Shown: piece after piece, positions 45,986 to 55,755 of the stretch | Position numbering within the stretch: position 1 is the stretch's first letter | Layout of the letters: each line of letters begins with the position of its first letter | DNA from: Frankiaceae bacterium | GTDB lineage: Bacteria; Actinomycetota; Actinomycetes; Mycobacteriales; SCTD01 | Direction: 5' to 3' | NCBI GenBank assembly: GCA_016650445.1 | Contig: JAENVS010000001.1 | Span: forward strand, 56,678-120,677 | Length of the DNA stretch: 64,000 bases | The notes under the pieces: generated by a model | The model's database searches: none | What the model was told of the DNA's origin: nothing | The model's input: only the letters and a program-made list of their open reading frames with translations | Made by a program: the position numbers and the translations under genes

Positions 45986-46642
45986 TCAGCTCGGCCACCC
46001 GATGCCGGCGACAGCCGGCCGCGGATCATCATCCGACGCCGGCTCGACGGCGGCCTCGAGAGCCGGCGCGCGACCGAGCCCTGCTGTCAGGAGTCGTGCG
46101 CCCAGCACGAGCTCGGCTTCGGTTGCCGGCCACATCACGTGGCCGCAGAGCCAGCGCAGCACGACGTCGACCGACACGGCGTCACTCGGTGCCCCCGACT
46201 CGCGCAGCACCGTTTGCAGGCCACGGCGCGCGGCGTCCCACGACCGGCCCTGGGCCGGAGCGCCGAGGACCGCGAGGACCGCCGGCTCGTCGGCGGCGAC
46301 GCGGCGCAGCGGCGCCAGCGAGCCGATGCTGCGGCCGGCGTGCTCGAGTGCCGGCGCGAGTCCCGCTCCGGCGAGCTCAGCGCACTCGGCCGCCAGCTGC
46401 TCGATCAGGGAGAGCACCAGTGCGTCGAGCAGGTCGTCCTTGGTGCGGAAGTGGTTGTAGAGCGTCGCCTTGGCGACCTTCGCCTGCGACGACACATCGC
46501 TCATCGTGGTCTTGCGCACGCCGCGGTGCTCGATGCAGCGAGCCGTGCCGTCGAGGATGGCGGCGCGGGTCCGGAGCATCGCGTTGCCCGACCGGGTGCG
46601 CAGGCCGCTCGTGCGGACCGGGGCGTCGGAGGGGCTGCTCAC
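45986..46642 (-). CDS. TetR/AcrR family transcriptional regulator
   Basis: A 218-residue regulator. The helix-turn-helix spans residues ~25-70: RTRAAILDGTARCIEHRGVR, TTMSDVSSQAKVAKATLYNH, then FRTKDDLLDALV. The C-terminal ligand domain is Ala/Leu-rich and its inducer is unknown. It is the first gene of the unit leading into the SBP-vWA gene (one-base gap), so it probably controls that unit and perhaps the psp genes. A strong hairpin upstream separates it from clgR. Confidence 0.88.
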   Translation of the reverse strand: MSSPSDAPVRTSGLRTRSGNAMLRTRAAILDGTARCIEHRGVRKTTMSDVSSQAKVAKATLYNHFRTKDDLLDALVLSLIEQLAAECAELAGAGLAPALEHAGRSIGSLAPLRRVAADEPAVLAVLGAPAQGRSWDAARRGLQTVLRESGAPSDAVSVDVVLRWLCGHVMWPATEAELVLGARLLTAGLGRAPALEAAVEPASDDDPRPAVAGIGWPS

Positions 46643-46762
46643 CCGGGCAGCCTGCCAGATCGCTCAGGCGGCCGGTGAGTACGGCAGACAAGCCGGACGC
46701 GAGGGGTCCATCGCTGAGCCGCCGGTTCCCGCAGGGTGTCCGCCGGAAACGGGCCACCGTTC

Positions 46763-46816
46763 AGGGTCGGGATCGGACCCATTCTTCGGCGGCCAATCGG
46801 GTCCGATCCCGACCCT
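46763..46816 (-). terminator. 18-bp perfect hairpin downstream of clgR
   Basis: Arms at 46763-46780 and 46799-46816 are exact inverted repeats (AGGGTCGGGATCGGACCC and its complement) with an 18-base loop. It lies 64 bases after the clgR stop and before the TetR start, on the clgR transcript. The stem is longer than a typical terminator; a regulatory or repeat-element role is possible. The rest of 46643-46879 shows no gene. Confidence 0.7.
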
Positions 46817-46879
46817 CAACCGGCTCTGCAGACAGCGAAGAACTTGATGGGACCCATGCATCCGGCTTGTCAGCCGATC

Positions 46880-47188
46880 TCAGGCGGCCGCGACGACGTG
46901 GATGCTCGCCGGCATGCGGACAGGGAGGGTGTTCGGGACGGGCAGCGGCTCGGGCTCGAGGACGGCGAGCGTCTCGCTGACGTCGCGCAGGACATCGGAG
47001 AGCCGTACGCCGAGGGCCCGGCAGATGCTCGCCAGCAGCTCGGAGGACGCCTCCTTCTGGCCGCGCTCGACCTCGGAGAGGTAGCCGAGCGAGACCTGGG
47101 CCAGGGAGGACACCTCGCGCAGGGTCCGCTCCTGGCGGAGCCGGGTGGTGCGCAGCGCCTCACCGAGCAGGGTGCGGAGAACGGCCAT
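46880..47188 (-). CDS. clgR: Clp gene regulator ClgR (XRE-type)
   Basis: A 102-residue activator of clp protease genes and, in mycobacteria, of the psp genes. The XRE helix-turn-helix covers residues ~10-65: [40 protein letters not shown]. The C-terminus ends VVAAA, an ssrA-like tail; ClgR is known to be degraded by ClpP through such a tail, which forms a feedback loop. An AAGGAG ribosome site precedes ATG 47188. It follows cinA in the standard actinobacterial order. Confidence 0.9.
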   Translation of the reverse strand: MAVLRTLLGEALRTTRLRQERTLREVSSLAQVSLGYLSEVERGQKEASSELLASICRALGVRLSDVLRDVSETLAVLEPEPLPVPNTLPVRMPASIHVVAAA

Positions 47189-47271
47189 GCCAGCTCCTTC
47201 CGTCCTGTCGTCGAGAGATCACGCTACCCGCGGCCGCCGACATCGGCAGCCCTTCGAAGCGGCTTGTCCGC

Positions 47272-48501
47272 TCAAGGCACAACGGGCTCTGCGGCCAGGT
47301 GCCGCCGGAGCAGGTCCAGAGCCATCGTCACGGCCAGCGCACGCACCCGGTCGCGGTCGCCGGGGAGCCGAAGAGTGCGTACGACGGCGCCGCTGGGCCC
47401 GCTGACAGCGAGGAAGACGGTGCCGACCGGCTGCCCCTCCTGCTCGGACGGCCCGGCGACGCCGGTCGCGCCGATCCCGTAGGTGGCGCCGAGCCGCTCC
47501 CGCGCACCGGCCGCCAGCGCACCCGCGGTCTCTGCGGACACCGCACCGGCGGCGGCCAGGAGCGGACCGGGTACGCCGGCGAGCGTCTCCTTGAGATCCG
47601 TGGCGTAGACGACGGCGGAGCCGCGGAACGTCGAGGACGAGCCGGGCAGCCGCGACAACGCGGCACCGATCAGCCCGCCGGTCAACGACTCGGCCACGGC
47701 AACCGTCGCTTGCCGCGCCGCGAGTGCGCGGTGGACGACCTCGTCGAGCCGGTCGCCGTCGCGCCCCCAGACGTGATCACCGAGGACAGCCGCCGCTTCG
47801 TCGGCGAGTCGGCGGAGGACGTCGTCGTCGGTGCCGGTGAACCGGACCCGCACGGCACCACCACCGGCGAGGTAGGCCAACGCGACACCGGCCGGGACGG
47901 CCACGGCCTGCTCGACCAGCTCGGCGACGGTCGGCTCGCCGAGGCCGGACGTGTGGACCGTGTGGGTGCGCAGGACCGAGCCCGATCGCGCACCGAGCTC
48001 GTCGAGGACAACGGCGATGACGGCCTGCAGCTCGTGCGGGGGTCCGGGCAGCGCGTAGACGACGCGCTCGCCGACCTCGAGGCGCAGACCCGGCGCACTG
48101 CCCACGGGGTTGTGCAGCGCCGTGCCGCCGACGGGGACGTCGGCCTGCTGGAGCACCTGCGCTGGCATGGCGTAGCCGTACGCCGCGAACCGGTCGGTCA
48201 GCTCCTGCACCAGCTCGGCGTCGCGCACCAGCTCCACGCCGGCGACGGCCGCGATCGCCTCGCGTGTGACGTCGTCGCTGGTCGGTCCGAGCCCGCCCGT
48301 GACGATGACGACCTCCGCGTCTTGCAGTGCACGTCGCAGGGCGACCTGCATGCGCGGGAGGTCGTCGCCGACCATCGTCGACGCGACGACCTGCACGCCA
48401 ACCCGCGCCAGCTGACCGCCGAGCCACGACGCGTTGGTGTTGACGGTGTCGCCGAGCAGCAACTCGTCCCCCACCGCCACGACGGCAGCGGTCAGGGTCA
48501 C
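47272..48501 (-). CDS. cinA: CinA-family nicotinamide-nucleotide amidase/ADP-ribose pyrophosphatase
   Basis: A 409-residue two-domain protein. The N-terminal MoCF-like COG1058 domain (residues 1-~170) starts AAVVAVGDELLLGDTVNTNA and has VIVTGGLGPTSDDVTREA. The C-terminal deamidase domain (~250-405) has VAVAESLTGGLIGAALSRLP and YGIGATGVAGPSEQEGQPVG. The pair recycles NAD by-products and was first linked to competence. GTG 48501 overlaps the pgsA stop (GTGA), so the two are translationally coupled. Confidence 0.93.
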   Translation of the reverse strand: MTLTAAVVAVGDELLLGDTVNTNASWLGGQLARVGVQVVASTMVGDDLPRMQVALRRALQDAEVVIVTGGLGPTSDDVTREAIAAVAGVELVRDAELVQELTDRFAAYGYAMPAQVLQQADVPVGGTALHNPVGSAPGLRLEVGERVVYALPGPPHELQAVIAVVLDELGARSGSVLRTHTVHTSGLGEPTVAELVEQAVAVPAGVALAYLAGGGAVRVRFTGTDDDVLRRLADEAAAVLGDHVWGRDGDRLDEVVHRALAARQATVAVAESLTGGLIGAALSRLPGSSSTFRGSAVVYATDLKETLAGVPGPLLAAAGAVSAETAGALAAGARERLGATYGIGATGVAGPSEQEGQPVGTVFLAVSGPSGAVVRTLRLPGDRDRVRALAVTMALDLLRRHLAAEPVVP

Positions 48502-49139
48502 CCGCGGGCAGCTTTCCTGGCCCGCTTCATCGCGGCGCGCTCGCTCGTCCGCCGAAGCGTCAACGCCCTGGCGACGTAGTCGATGCCCGTCACCACGGTG
48601 ACGGCAACCGCGACCACCATGACGACGGCGCGCGCGGAACCGAGCCAGCCCGACAGGGGCAGCACATACAACCCGATCGCGAAGCCCTGCAGCACCGTCT
48701 TGAGCTTGCCGCCACGACTCGCCGGGATGACACCGTGCCGGATCACCCAGAACCGCAGCAGCGTGACACCGGCCTCGCGCACGATGACGATCGCCGTGAC
48801 CCACCACGGCAGCAGTCCGAGTACCGACAGCCCGATCAGCGCCGTACCGATCAGTGCCTTGTCGGCGATCGGGTCGGCGAGCTTGCCGAACGACGTCACC
48901 AACCCCCGGCTTCGCGCGAGCTGGCCGTCGATGCGATCGGTGTAGGACGCAACCGCGAACACGACCCACGCGGCGATGCGCCAGCCCGTGCTGTCGCCGT
49001 CGTCCCACAGCAGCGCTACCGCGAACACCGGGACGAGCAGCAGCCGCAGGATCGTGAGCTGGTTGGCGATGTTGAGGTTGCTGACGCGTGGGGTGACCGG
49101 CGCCGTCAGCGGGTCACCCGGCCCTTGCGTCGTACTCAT
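48498..49139 (-). CDS. pgsA: CDP-diacylglycerol-glycerol-3-phosphate 3-phosphatidyltransferase
   Basis: A 213-residue membrane enzyme making phosphatidylglycerol phosphate. The CDP-alcohol phosphotransferase motif D-x2-DG-x2-AR-x8-G-x3-D-x3-D is intact as DRIDGQLAR, then [10 protein letters not shown]. About five hydrophobic helices follow the N-terminal [20 protein letters not shown]. Because actinobacteria carry several paralogues with similar motifs (including phosphatidylinositol phosphate synthase), the PgsA name rests on gene order after rimO. ATG 49139 overlaps the rimO stop (ATGA). Confidence 0.9.
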   Translation of the reverse strand: MSTTQGPGDPLTAPVTPRVSNLNIANQLTILRLLLVPVFAVALLWDDGDSTGWRIAAWVVFAVASYTDRIDGQLARSRGLVTSFGKLADPIADKALIGTALIGLSVLGLLPWWVTAIVIVREAGVTLLRFWVIRHGVIPASRGGKLKTVLQGFAIGLYVLPLSGWLGSARAVVMVVAVAVTVVTGIDYVARALTLRRTSERAAMKRARKAARG

Positions 49140-50542
49140 GCAACGACCGGGACCAGCGCGGCCGGGAGGATGATGTCGACGAGGTCGGCGAGCAGGTCGA
49201 CGCCCTCCGTGCCGACGACGACGGCGCGCACGATGTCGCCCACGCGGACGTCGCCACTCACCAGCGTGGTGCCGTCGACGTCGGGTGCCTGGTGCGCGGC
49301 GCGGCCTTCGCCGTCGGTGCTCTCGATGAGGACCTCGACGACCTCGCCGACGCGTTCGTCCGCGCGCTGCGCCGTCAGCTGCTCGGCCAGCGCTGTGAGC
49401 CGCGCGACGCGGCGGTGGACCTCGTCGGGATCCACCTTGTCCGGCAGGCCCTCGGCCTCGGTGCCGTCCTCGTCGGAGTAGCCGAAGACGCCGATCGCGT
49501 CGAGCCTCGCCTCGGTGAGGAAGTGCTCGAGCTCGGCGACGTCGGCCTCTGTCTCGCCGGGGAAGCCGACGATGACGTTGCTGCGGACACCCGCTGTCGG
49601 CGCGGCCGCCCGGATCTGCGCGAGCAGGTCGAGGAACCGGGCCGTGTCGCCGAAGCGCCGCATCCGCCGCAGCACCGTCGCCGACGCGTGCTGGAAGCTC
49701 ATGTCGAAGTACGGCACGACGCCCGGCGTGCGGGTCAGCGTGTCGACCAGGGTCGGTCGCATCTCGGCCGGCTGCAGGTAGGACAGCCGCACCCGCGGCG
49801 CGATCGCGGCGAGCTCGGGCAGCAGCGTCTCGAGCAGCTGCAGGTCACCGAGGTCCTTGCCGTACGACGTGGAGTTCTCGCTGACGAGGACGAGCTCGCG
49901 CACGCCGTGCTCCGCCAGCCAGCGCGCCTCCGCGAGCACGTCCGAGGGGCGGCGGCTGACGAAGGCACCACGGAACGACGGGATGGCGCAGAACGCGCAA
50001 CGCCGGTCGCAGCCGGAGGCGAGCTTCAAGGGCGCGACCGGGCTGTCGTCGAGGCGACGGCGTACGACCTGGGGTCCCCCCGCGTGACCAGGCAGGCCGA
50101 TGTCGATCGTGCCGGGCTCGACGGCCGCAGCTCGTTCGACCGGCGAGATCGGCAGCAGCTTGCGGCGGTCGCCGGGTGTGTGGCTCGGGATGGCGACGCC
50201 GTCGAGGACCGACCGCAGGTGCGTGGACATCTCGGCGTAGGAGTCGAAGCCCAGCACCGCATCGGCCTCGGGAAGCTGACCGGCGAGCTCTTCGCCGTAC
50301 CGCTCCGCGAGGCAGCCCACGGCGACGACCTTCGCGCCGGTGTCCGATGCCGCCAGCAGCGTGTCGATCGAGTCCTTCTTCGCAGACTCCACGAAGCCGC
50401 ACGTGTTGACGACGACGACGTCAGGCGCCTCATCGGTGAGCTCCCAGCCGGCGGCTTCCAAGCGGCCGGCCAGCTCTTCGGAGTCGACCTCGTTGCGGGC
50501 GCAGCCGAGCGTCACCAAGGACACACGACGCGCGGAGGTCAC
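49136..50542 (-). CDS. rimO: Ribosomal protein S12 methylthiotransferase RimO
   Basis: A 468-residue radical-SAM enzyme that methylthiolates an aspartate of ribosomal protein S12. UPF0004 cysteines are at 14 ([10 protein letters not shown]), 48 ([10 protein letters not shown]) and 77 (VGCLAERYG); the radical-SAM cluster is [18 protein letters not shown] and the C-terminal TRAM-like domain with HQAPDVDG distinguish RimO from MiaB. GTG 50542 is chosen as the family start. It overlaps pgsA by four bases and follows the RodZ-like gene by ten. Confidence 0.94.
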   Translation of the reverse strand: MTSARRVSLVTLGCARNEVDSEELAGRLEAAGWELTDEAPDVVVVNTCGFVESAKKDSIDTLLAASDTGAKVVAVGCLAERYGEELAGQLPEADAVLGFDSYAEMSTHLRSVLDGVAIPSHTPGDRRKLLPISPVERAAAVEPGTIDIGLPGHAGGPQVVRRRLDDSPVAPLKLASGCDRRCAFCAIPSFRGAFVSRRPSDVLAEARWLAEHGVRELVLVSENSTSYGKDLGDLQLLETLLPELAAIAPRVRLSYLQPAEMRPTLVDTLTRTPGVVPYFDMSFQHASATVLRRMRRFGDTARFLDLLAQIRAAAPTAGVRSNVIVGFPGETEADVAELEHFLTEARLDAIGVFGYSDEDGTEAEGLPDKVDPDEVHRRVARLTALAEQLTAQRADERVGEVVEVLIESTDGEGRAAHQAPDVDGTTLVSGDVRVGDIVRAVVVGTEGVDLLADLVDIILPAALVPVVA

Positions 50543-50552
50543 CCTCCTGAGT

Positions 50553-51362
50553 CTAGGCGGGCACGATCCCCGTGGGGCTGCAGACGAACGTGCGCACCGC
50601 GCCACGCCGACCCGCAGGTGACAGCGTGCGCCCGCTGCAGACGACGTTGACAGCGCCGGCGTTGCCGACGACGAGCCGCAGCTGCTTGGTGTCCGCGAAC
50701 GACTGGGTCATGCCGTTGCGGAGAACGCCCTCGAAGAGCAGGCGCGTGGGCGTGCGCACGCTCACCCAGGAGTTGCCGCCGGCGATGCGCAGCTGCATCG
50801 CGGCGCCGGTCGGGCGGGCGGCAGTGAGCACCTTGACCGGTGTGGGCTTCACGGTCGGCGACGCCGGCGGGCTGGTCGTGATGCCGAAGTCGGGTGGGGC
50901 GCTCGCCGTGGGCTTGGACAGCTGGCCGACGACGAACAGGATGACCAGCACCCCCAGCGCGACACTGCCGCCGGCGAACCAGTTGGGGCCACGCCGCTCG
51001 GGCCTGGCCGCCGTCGGCACGTGCAGCGGCTCGGGCGGGGCGAACGGGCCCTTCGCCGCCGGGATCACCGGCGGCGGGGTCGGGATCGGGAACGGCTCGT
51101 CGATGCCGCCGACCTGGCTGGCGAACAGGTCGAGGTACGGCGCGGAGTCGACGCCGATGGCGTGGGTGATCGCCTTGACGTGGCCGCGGGCATAGACCGG
51201 CGCGCCGCTTGACTCGAAGCGGTCGGACTCGAGGTCGCGGATCAGCGTCCCGCGGATGCGGGTGTCGGCACTGATCTCCTCGACGGTGAGACCGGCCGCC
51301 TCACGCGCGGCCCGCAAGGAGGCGCCGAGAGTGGCCGCTGCGGGCAGCGCGGTGTCCGGCAT
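50553..51362 (-). CDS. RodZ-like helix-turn-helix membrane protein
   Basis: A 269-residue protein. The N-terminal XRE-type helix-turn-helix is at residues ~10-75 ([20 protein letters not shown], then RDLESDRFE and ARGHVKAIT), as in RodZ, where it contacts the MreB cytoskeleton. A proline-rich linker (~95-125) leads to one membrane helix (~133-155) and an extracellular beta domain of the DUF4115 type (~195-268) with two cysteines. In this position, between ftsK and rimO, the gene is standard in actinobacteria. Start ATG 51362. Any MreB partner is outside the window. Confidence 0.85.
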   Translation of the reverse strand: MPDTALPAAATLGASLRAAREAAGLTVEEISADTRIRGTLIRDLESDRFESSGAPVYARGHVKAITHAIGVDSAPYLDLFASQVGGIDEPFPIPTPPPVIPAAKGPFAPPEPLHVPTAARPERRGPNWFAGGSVALGVLVILFVVGQLSKPTASAPPDFGITTSPPASPTVKPTPVKVLTAARPTGAAMQLRIAGGNSWVSVRTPTRLLFEGVLRNGMTQSFADTKQLRLVVGNAGAVNVVCSGRTLSPAGRRGAVRTFVCSPTGIVPA

Positions 51363-51420
51363 GGGCACGCACCCCCTCGCATTCCAGGTCAAAGCGGTCG
51401 AAACCGCGTGCCGATTCTAG

Positions 51421-51455
51421 AACCGGTGTCCGGTTGTGGATAACGGTGCCCGTTA
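51421..51455. terminator. Two tandem short hairpins between ftsK and the rodZ-like gene
   Basis: AACCGG-TGT-CCGGTT (51421-51435) and TAACGG-TGC-CCGTTA (51441-51455) are two perfect 6-bp stems with three-base loops, five bases apart and similar in design. They lie between the ftsK stop (51501) and the rodZ-like start (51362). They could attenuate transcription from ftsK or belong to a local promoter. Confidence 0.45.
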
Positions 51456-51500
51456 CGGAGCGTGCGCGCAATGGGAACGCGAAAGATGCCCCGCTCCGGC

Positions 51501-53900
51501 TCAGCCGCGAAGCGCGGTGAGCACCTGGTCGAGCTCGTCCGGCCGGATCAGCACGTCGCGTGCCTTGCTGCCCTCGGACGGCCCGACGATGCCGCGGCTC
51601 TCCATCAGGTCCATCAGCCGGCCGGCCTTGGCGAAGCCGACGCGCAGCTTGCGCTGCAGCATCGACGTGGAGCCGAACTGCGTCGTGACGACCAGCTCGA
51701 CGGCCTGGCACAGGAGCTCGAGGTCGTCGCCGACCTCCTCGTCGACCTGGCGCTCTGCGGCGGCCGGCGCGGTGACGTCGTCCCGGAACGCCGGCTGCCG
51801 CTGCCCCTTGCAGTGCGCGACGACGGCGTGCACCTCGGCGTCGGTCACCAGCGCGCCCTGGATGCGCATCGGCTTGCTCGCGCCCATCGGCAGGAACAGG
51901 GAGTCGCCCTTCCCGATGAGCTTCTCCGCACCGGGCTGGTCGAGGATGACCTTGCTGTCGGTGCCGCTGCTGGTCGCGAACGCCAGCCGGCTCGGCACAT
52001 TGGCCTTGATGAGGCCGGTGACGACGTCGACGCTCGGGCGCTGCGTCGCGAGGACCAGGTGGATGCCGGCGGCGCGGGCGAGCTGAGTGATGCGGACGAT
52101 CGCGTCCTCGACGTCACGCGGCGCGACCATCATCAGGTCCGCGAGCTCGTCGATGATGACCATGAGGTACGGGTACGGCGCGTAGACCCGCTCGCTGTTC
52201 TCCGGCGCGGTCAGCTTGCCGGTGCGGACGGCCTTGTTGAAGTCGTCGACGTGACGGAAGCCGGAGGCCGCGAGGTCGTCGTACCGCATGTCCATCTCGC
52301 GGACGACCCACTGCAGTGCCTCGGCAGCCTTCTTCGGGTTGGTGATGATCGGCGTGATGAGGTGCGGCACGCCCTCGAACGCGGTGAGCTCCACCCGCTT
52401 CGGGTCGACGAGGATGAGCCGCACCTCGTCGGGCGTCGCGCGGGTCAGAACGCTGACGAGCAGGGCGTTGATGCACGTGCTCTTGCCGGCACCGGTGGCG
52501 CCGGCGATGAGGATGTGTGGGGTCTTGGCGATGTTGGCGCAGACGTAGCCGCCCTCGATGTCCTTGCCGAGCGCGACGAGCAGCGGGTGGTGGTCGTTGA
52601 CGGCCACGTTGCTGCGCAGGATGTCGCCGATGCTGACGACCTCGCGGTCGGTGTTGGGGATCTCGATGCCGATGGCGGACTTACCGGGGATGACGTCGAT
52701 GATGCGGACGTCGGGGCTCTTCACGGCGTACGCGATGTTGCGAGCGAGTGTCTTGATGCGCTCGACCTTCACGGCGGAGCCGAGCTCGATCTCGTAGCGG
52801 GTCACGGTCGGGCCGCGGCTGAAGCCGGTGACCTGCGCGTCGACCTGGAAGTCGTCGAGCACTTGGGTGAGCGCGGCGATGATCTCGTCGTTTGCGGCGC
52901 TGCGGCTCTTGGGCGGCGTGCCCTTGCCGAGCAGCTCCGGTGGCGGCAGCACGTAGTCGCCCTTGAGGGTGAGCTGCTCGGCCTTGGTCGGTGCGGGAGT
53001 GTGCTGCGGCGGGACCAGCGGCTCGGTCGCGGGTGGGCGCTCGACGACGACCGGGTCGAGGTCGGGCGGGGCGTCCTGGTTGGTGAGGGCGACCGCCTGC
53101 CGACGACGCGGCCGGGTGCGGTTGAGGGGCTCGAGCGGCTCGGGCTCGACCTCGGGCTCCGGCGGCTTGCGGAGCAGGAGCGTGTCGCGCAGGAGCGTGA
53201 GCCGGGTGGGGATCTGGTGCACCGGCGTCGCGGTGACGACGAGCAGCCCGAAGCCGGTGAGCAGCAGCAGGACGGGCACGGCGAGCCAAGGCGTGATCAG
53301 CGCGGCGAGCGGGTCACCGGCCAGCAGGCCGAGGACGCCGCCGGCGTCGTGCCGGTCTGCCGGCCGGCCGGACAGCACGTGGACGACGCCGAGCGCGCCG
53401 AGGCTCAGCGCGCCCCAGCCGACGACGAGCCGACCGCGGGCGCCGGGGCTCTCCGGGTGCCGCAGTACGCGGAACGCGCCGAGCGCGAGGACGAGCGGCA
53501 GCAGCCGGGCGCCCTTGCCGGCGAGGCCTTCCAACAGGCCGGCGACGGCGTCGCCCGCGCTGCCGGCGTGCCACCACGCCCCGCCGGCGGCGACGAGCGC
53601 GGCCGCGAGCAGCAGCAGGCCGAGGCCGTCGCGACGGTGCGCGGGGTCGAGGTCCTTGGCGCCGCCGGTCAGGCCGCGGGTGATGCCGCCGACCGTTCGG
53701 GCGAGCAGGCTCCACAGGGTCGTGAGGGTCGCGCCGATGCCGTGCAGGAGCTGCGCCGGTGCGGAGGGCCGGCGCCGGGCGGGCCGGCGGCTCCGCGACC
53801 GCGACGCGGGGCGCTTCGCCGGGGCCTTGCGGGCGGCGGGCTTGCGCGCCGTGGTCGAGCGCGTGCTCGGTCGAGAGCGCGGGGGCGCAGAGCTGGCCAT
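51501..53900 (-). CDS. ftsK: DNA translocase FtsK/SpoIIIE
   Basis: A 799-residue motor that pumps chromosome ends through the division septum. An Arg/Ala-rich basic N-terminus (~1-50) precedes four membrane helices (~90-225), then a Pro/Glu linker. The motor has the alpha/beta domain [20 protein letters not shown], Walker [11 protein letters not shown] near residue 470, [16 protein letters not shown], Walker [11 protein letters not shown], and [17 protein letters not shown]. The C-terminal gamma winged helix (~735-799, [20 protein letters not shown]) reads polar DNA signals. ATG 53900 gives the usual length. Confidence 0.95.
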   Translation of the reverse strand: MASSAPPRSRPSTRSTTARKPAARKAPAKRPASRSRSRRPARRRPSAPAQLLHGIGATLTTLWSLLARTVGGITRGLTGGAKDLDPAHRRDGLGLLLLAAALVAAGGAWWHAGSAGDAVAGLLEGLAGKGARLLPLVLALGAFRVLRHPESPGARGRLVVGWGALSLGALGVVHVLSGRPADRHDAGGVLGLLAGDPLAALITPWLAVPVLLLLTGFGLLVVTATPVHQIPTRLTLLRDTLLLRKPPEPEVEPEPLEPLNRTRPRRRQAVALTNQDAPPDLDPVVVERPPATEPLVPPQHTPAPTKAEQLTLKGDYVLPPPELLGKGTPPKSRSAANDEIIAALTQVLDDFQVDAQVTGFSRGPTVTRYEIELGSAVKVERIKTLARNIAYAVKSPDVRIIDVIPGKSAIGIEIPNTDREVVSIGDILRSNVAVNDHHPLLVALGKDIEGGYVCANIAKTPHILIAGATGAGKSTCINALLVSVLTRATPDEVRLILVDPKRVELTAFEGVPHLITPIITNPKKAAEALQWVVREMDMRYDDLAASGFRHVDDFNKAVRTGKLTAPENSERVYAPYPYLMVIIDELADLMMVAPRDVEDAIVRITQLARAAGIHLVLATQRPSVDVVTGLIKANVPSRLAFATSSGTDSKVILDQPGAEKLIGKGDSLFLPMGASKPMRIQGALVTDAEVHAVVAHCKGQRQPAFRDDVTAPAAAERQVDEEVGDDLELLCQAVELVVTTQFGSTSMLQRKLRVGFAKAGRLMDLMESRGIVGPSEGSKARDVLIRPDELDQVLTALRG

Positions 53901-53993
53901 GGTCGCGACGCTACCGGCGATTTACCACCTGCCCCACCCGTCACACCCCCGACACGCCGGGCGCTGCGCCGCTGAAGCCCCCTCGGCCGGACG

Positions 53994-54047
53994 ATCTCGG
54001 AGGTACGGGGCGAACGCGCCGGCGCGGCGGCCCGGTTGCTCCGAGAT
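53994..54047 (-). terminator. Hairpin downstream of rnj
   Basis: ATCTCGGAG (53994-54002) and CTCCGAGAT (54039-54047) are a perfect 9-bp inverted repeat enclosing a very GC-rich 36-base loop that can itself fold. It starts 20 bases after the rnj stop and precedes ftsK, so it probably ends the dapA-rnj transcript. Confidence 0.55.
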
Positions 54048-54066
54048 GAACGGGGTCGGGGCTGGG

Positions 54067-55755
54067 TCAGACCTCGACGACGACGGGGATGATCATCGGG
54101 CGGCGGCGGTAGGTGTCGCTCACCCACTTGCCGAGCACACGTCGCACCGACTGCGCGAGCTGGTGCACGTCGGCGACGCCCTCGGACGCCGCCCGGTCGA
54201 GCTCGGCCTCGATCAGCTCCAGCGCGGGGTCGAACGCGGCCGGGTCGTCGGTGAACCCGCGCGCGGCGATCTGCGGCCCGCCGGCGATCTTCCCGGTGAC
54301 GCTGTCCACGGCGACCGTCACGGAGATGAACCCCTCGTCGCCGAGGATGCGCCGGTCCTTCAGCGTCGCCTCACCCACGTCGCCGATCTCGGCGCCGTCG
54401 ACGTAGACGTAGCCACATGCCACCCCGCCGACGATCGACGCCTTGCCGTCGACCAGGTCGACGACGACGCCGTCCTCCGCGAGGACCACGCGATCGCGCG
54501 GGACACCCGTTTGCACCGCGAGCTCGGCGTGCGCCCGCAGGTGCCGCCACTCGCCGTGGACAGGCATGACATTGGAGGGTCGCGTCGCGTTGAGCAGGTA
54601 GAGCAGCTCGCCGGCCGGCGCGTGTCCCGACACGTGCACCTGCGCAACGCCCTTGTGCACGACGCGCGCCCCCCAGCGCGACAGGCCGTTGATGACGCGG
54701 TGGACGGCGTTCTCGTTGCCTGGGATGAGCGACGACGCGAGGACGACGGTGTCGTCGGACTCGATGCGGATCTGGTGGTGCGAGCGGTTGGCCATCCGCG
54801 ACAGCGCGGAGAGCGGCTCGCCCTGCGAGCCGGTCGAGACGAGGACGACGCGGTTCTCCGGAAGCTGCTCGACCTGCTTCATGTCGACGATCAGCCCGGG
54901 CGAGATGCGCAGGAAGCCGAGGTCGGAGGCGACCCCCATGTTGCGGACCATGGACCGTCCGACGAACGCGACGTGCCGCCCGTGGTGCTCAGCTGCGTCC
55001 AGCACCTGCTGCACGCGATGCACGTGGGACGCGAAGCAGGCGACGATGACCCGTCGCGTCGCGGTGCGTATGACCTCGTCGAGCACCGGTCCGATGTCGC
55101 GTTCGCTCGTGACGAAGCCCGGCACCTCGGCGTTGGTGGAGTCGGACAGCAGCAGGTCGATGCCCTCTTCACCGAGTCGCGCGAAGCCCCCGAGGTCAGT
55201 GAGCCGTCCGTCGAGGGGCAGCTGGTCCATCTTGAAGTCACCGGTGTGCAGCACCAGCCCGGCGGCGGTGCGGATCGCGACAGCCATAGCATCCGGGATG
55301 GAGTGGTTGACCGCGAAGAACTCGCAGGAGAACGGCCCGAGCTGCTCGGTCTGCCCCTCGGCCACCTGCAACGAGTACGGCGTGATGCGGTGCTCGCGCA
55401 GCTTGGCCTCGAGCAGCGCCAGGGTGAACCGGCTGCCGACGATCGGTATGTCGGCCTTCTCGCGCAGGAGGTACGGCACCGCACCGAGGTGGTCCTCGTG
55501 CCCGTGGGTCAAGACGATCGCCTGCACGTCGTCGAGCCGGTCCCGGATGTAGCTGAAGTCGGGGAGGATCAGGTCGATGCCGGGCTGGTCCGTCTCGGGG
55601 AACAGCACCCCGCAGTCGACGATCAGCAGCTTTCCCGCGATCTCGAAGACCGTCATGTTGCGGCCGATCTCGCCCAGTCCGCCGAGCGCGACGATCCGCA
55701 GCCCGCCCTCCGGAAGCGCGGGGGGTGGCCCGAGCTCGGGGTGCGGGTGGCTCAA
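54067..55755 (-). CDS. rnj: Ribonuclease J
   Basis: A 562-residue beta-lactamase-fold/beta-CASP ribonuclease with 5'-3' exo- and endonuclease activity, central to mRNA turnover and rRNA maturation. The metal-binding HGHEDH motif is at residues 84-89, with further ligands in VLHTGDFKMDQLP and SDSTNAE. The beta-CASP part includes RVIVACFASHVHRVQQVLDA and the later GHAPAGEL histidine; the C-terminal domain is present. It starts with a TTG at 55755 that overlaps the dapA stop (TTGA), a rare start codon fixed by the tight coupling. Confidence 0.95.
   Translation of the reverse strand: MSHPHPELGPPPALPEGGLRIVALGGLGEIGRNMTVFEIAGKLLIVDCGVLFPETDQPGIDLILPDFSYIRDRLDDVQAIVLTHGHEDHLGAVPYLLREKADIPIVGSRFTLALLEAKLREHRITPYSLQVAEGQTEQLGPFSCEFFAVNHSIPDAMAVAIRTAAGLVLHTGDFKMDQLPLDGRLTDLGGFARLGEEGIDLLLSDSTNAEVPGFVTSERDIGPVLDEVIRTATRRVIVACFASHVHRVQQVLDAAEHHGRHVAFVGRSMVRNMGVASDLGFLRISPGLIVDMKQVEQLPENRVVLVSTGSQGEPLSALSRMANRSHHQIRIESDDTVVLASSLIPGNENAVHRVINGLSRWGARVVHKGVAQVHVSGHAPAGELLYLLNATRPSNVMPVHGEWRHLRAHAELAVQTGVPRDRVVLAEDGVVVDLVDGKASIVGGVACGYVYVDGAEIGDVGEATLKDRRILGDEGFISVTVAVDSVTGKIAGGPQIAARGFTDDPAAFDPALELIEAELDRAASEGVADVHQLAQSVRRVLGKWVSDTYRRRPMIIPVVVEV

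Noticed and set aside
47222..47232. CGC-N5-GCG as a ClgR operator feature
   Set aside because: It matches only the outer triplets and not the inner positions of the extended ClgR box, so it is mentioned in a finding but not annotated as a site.
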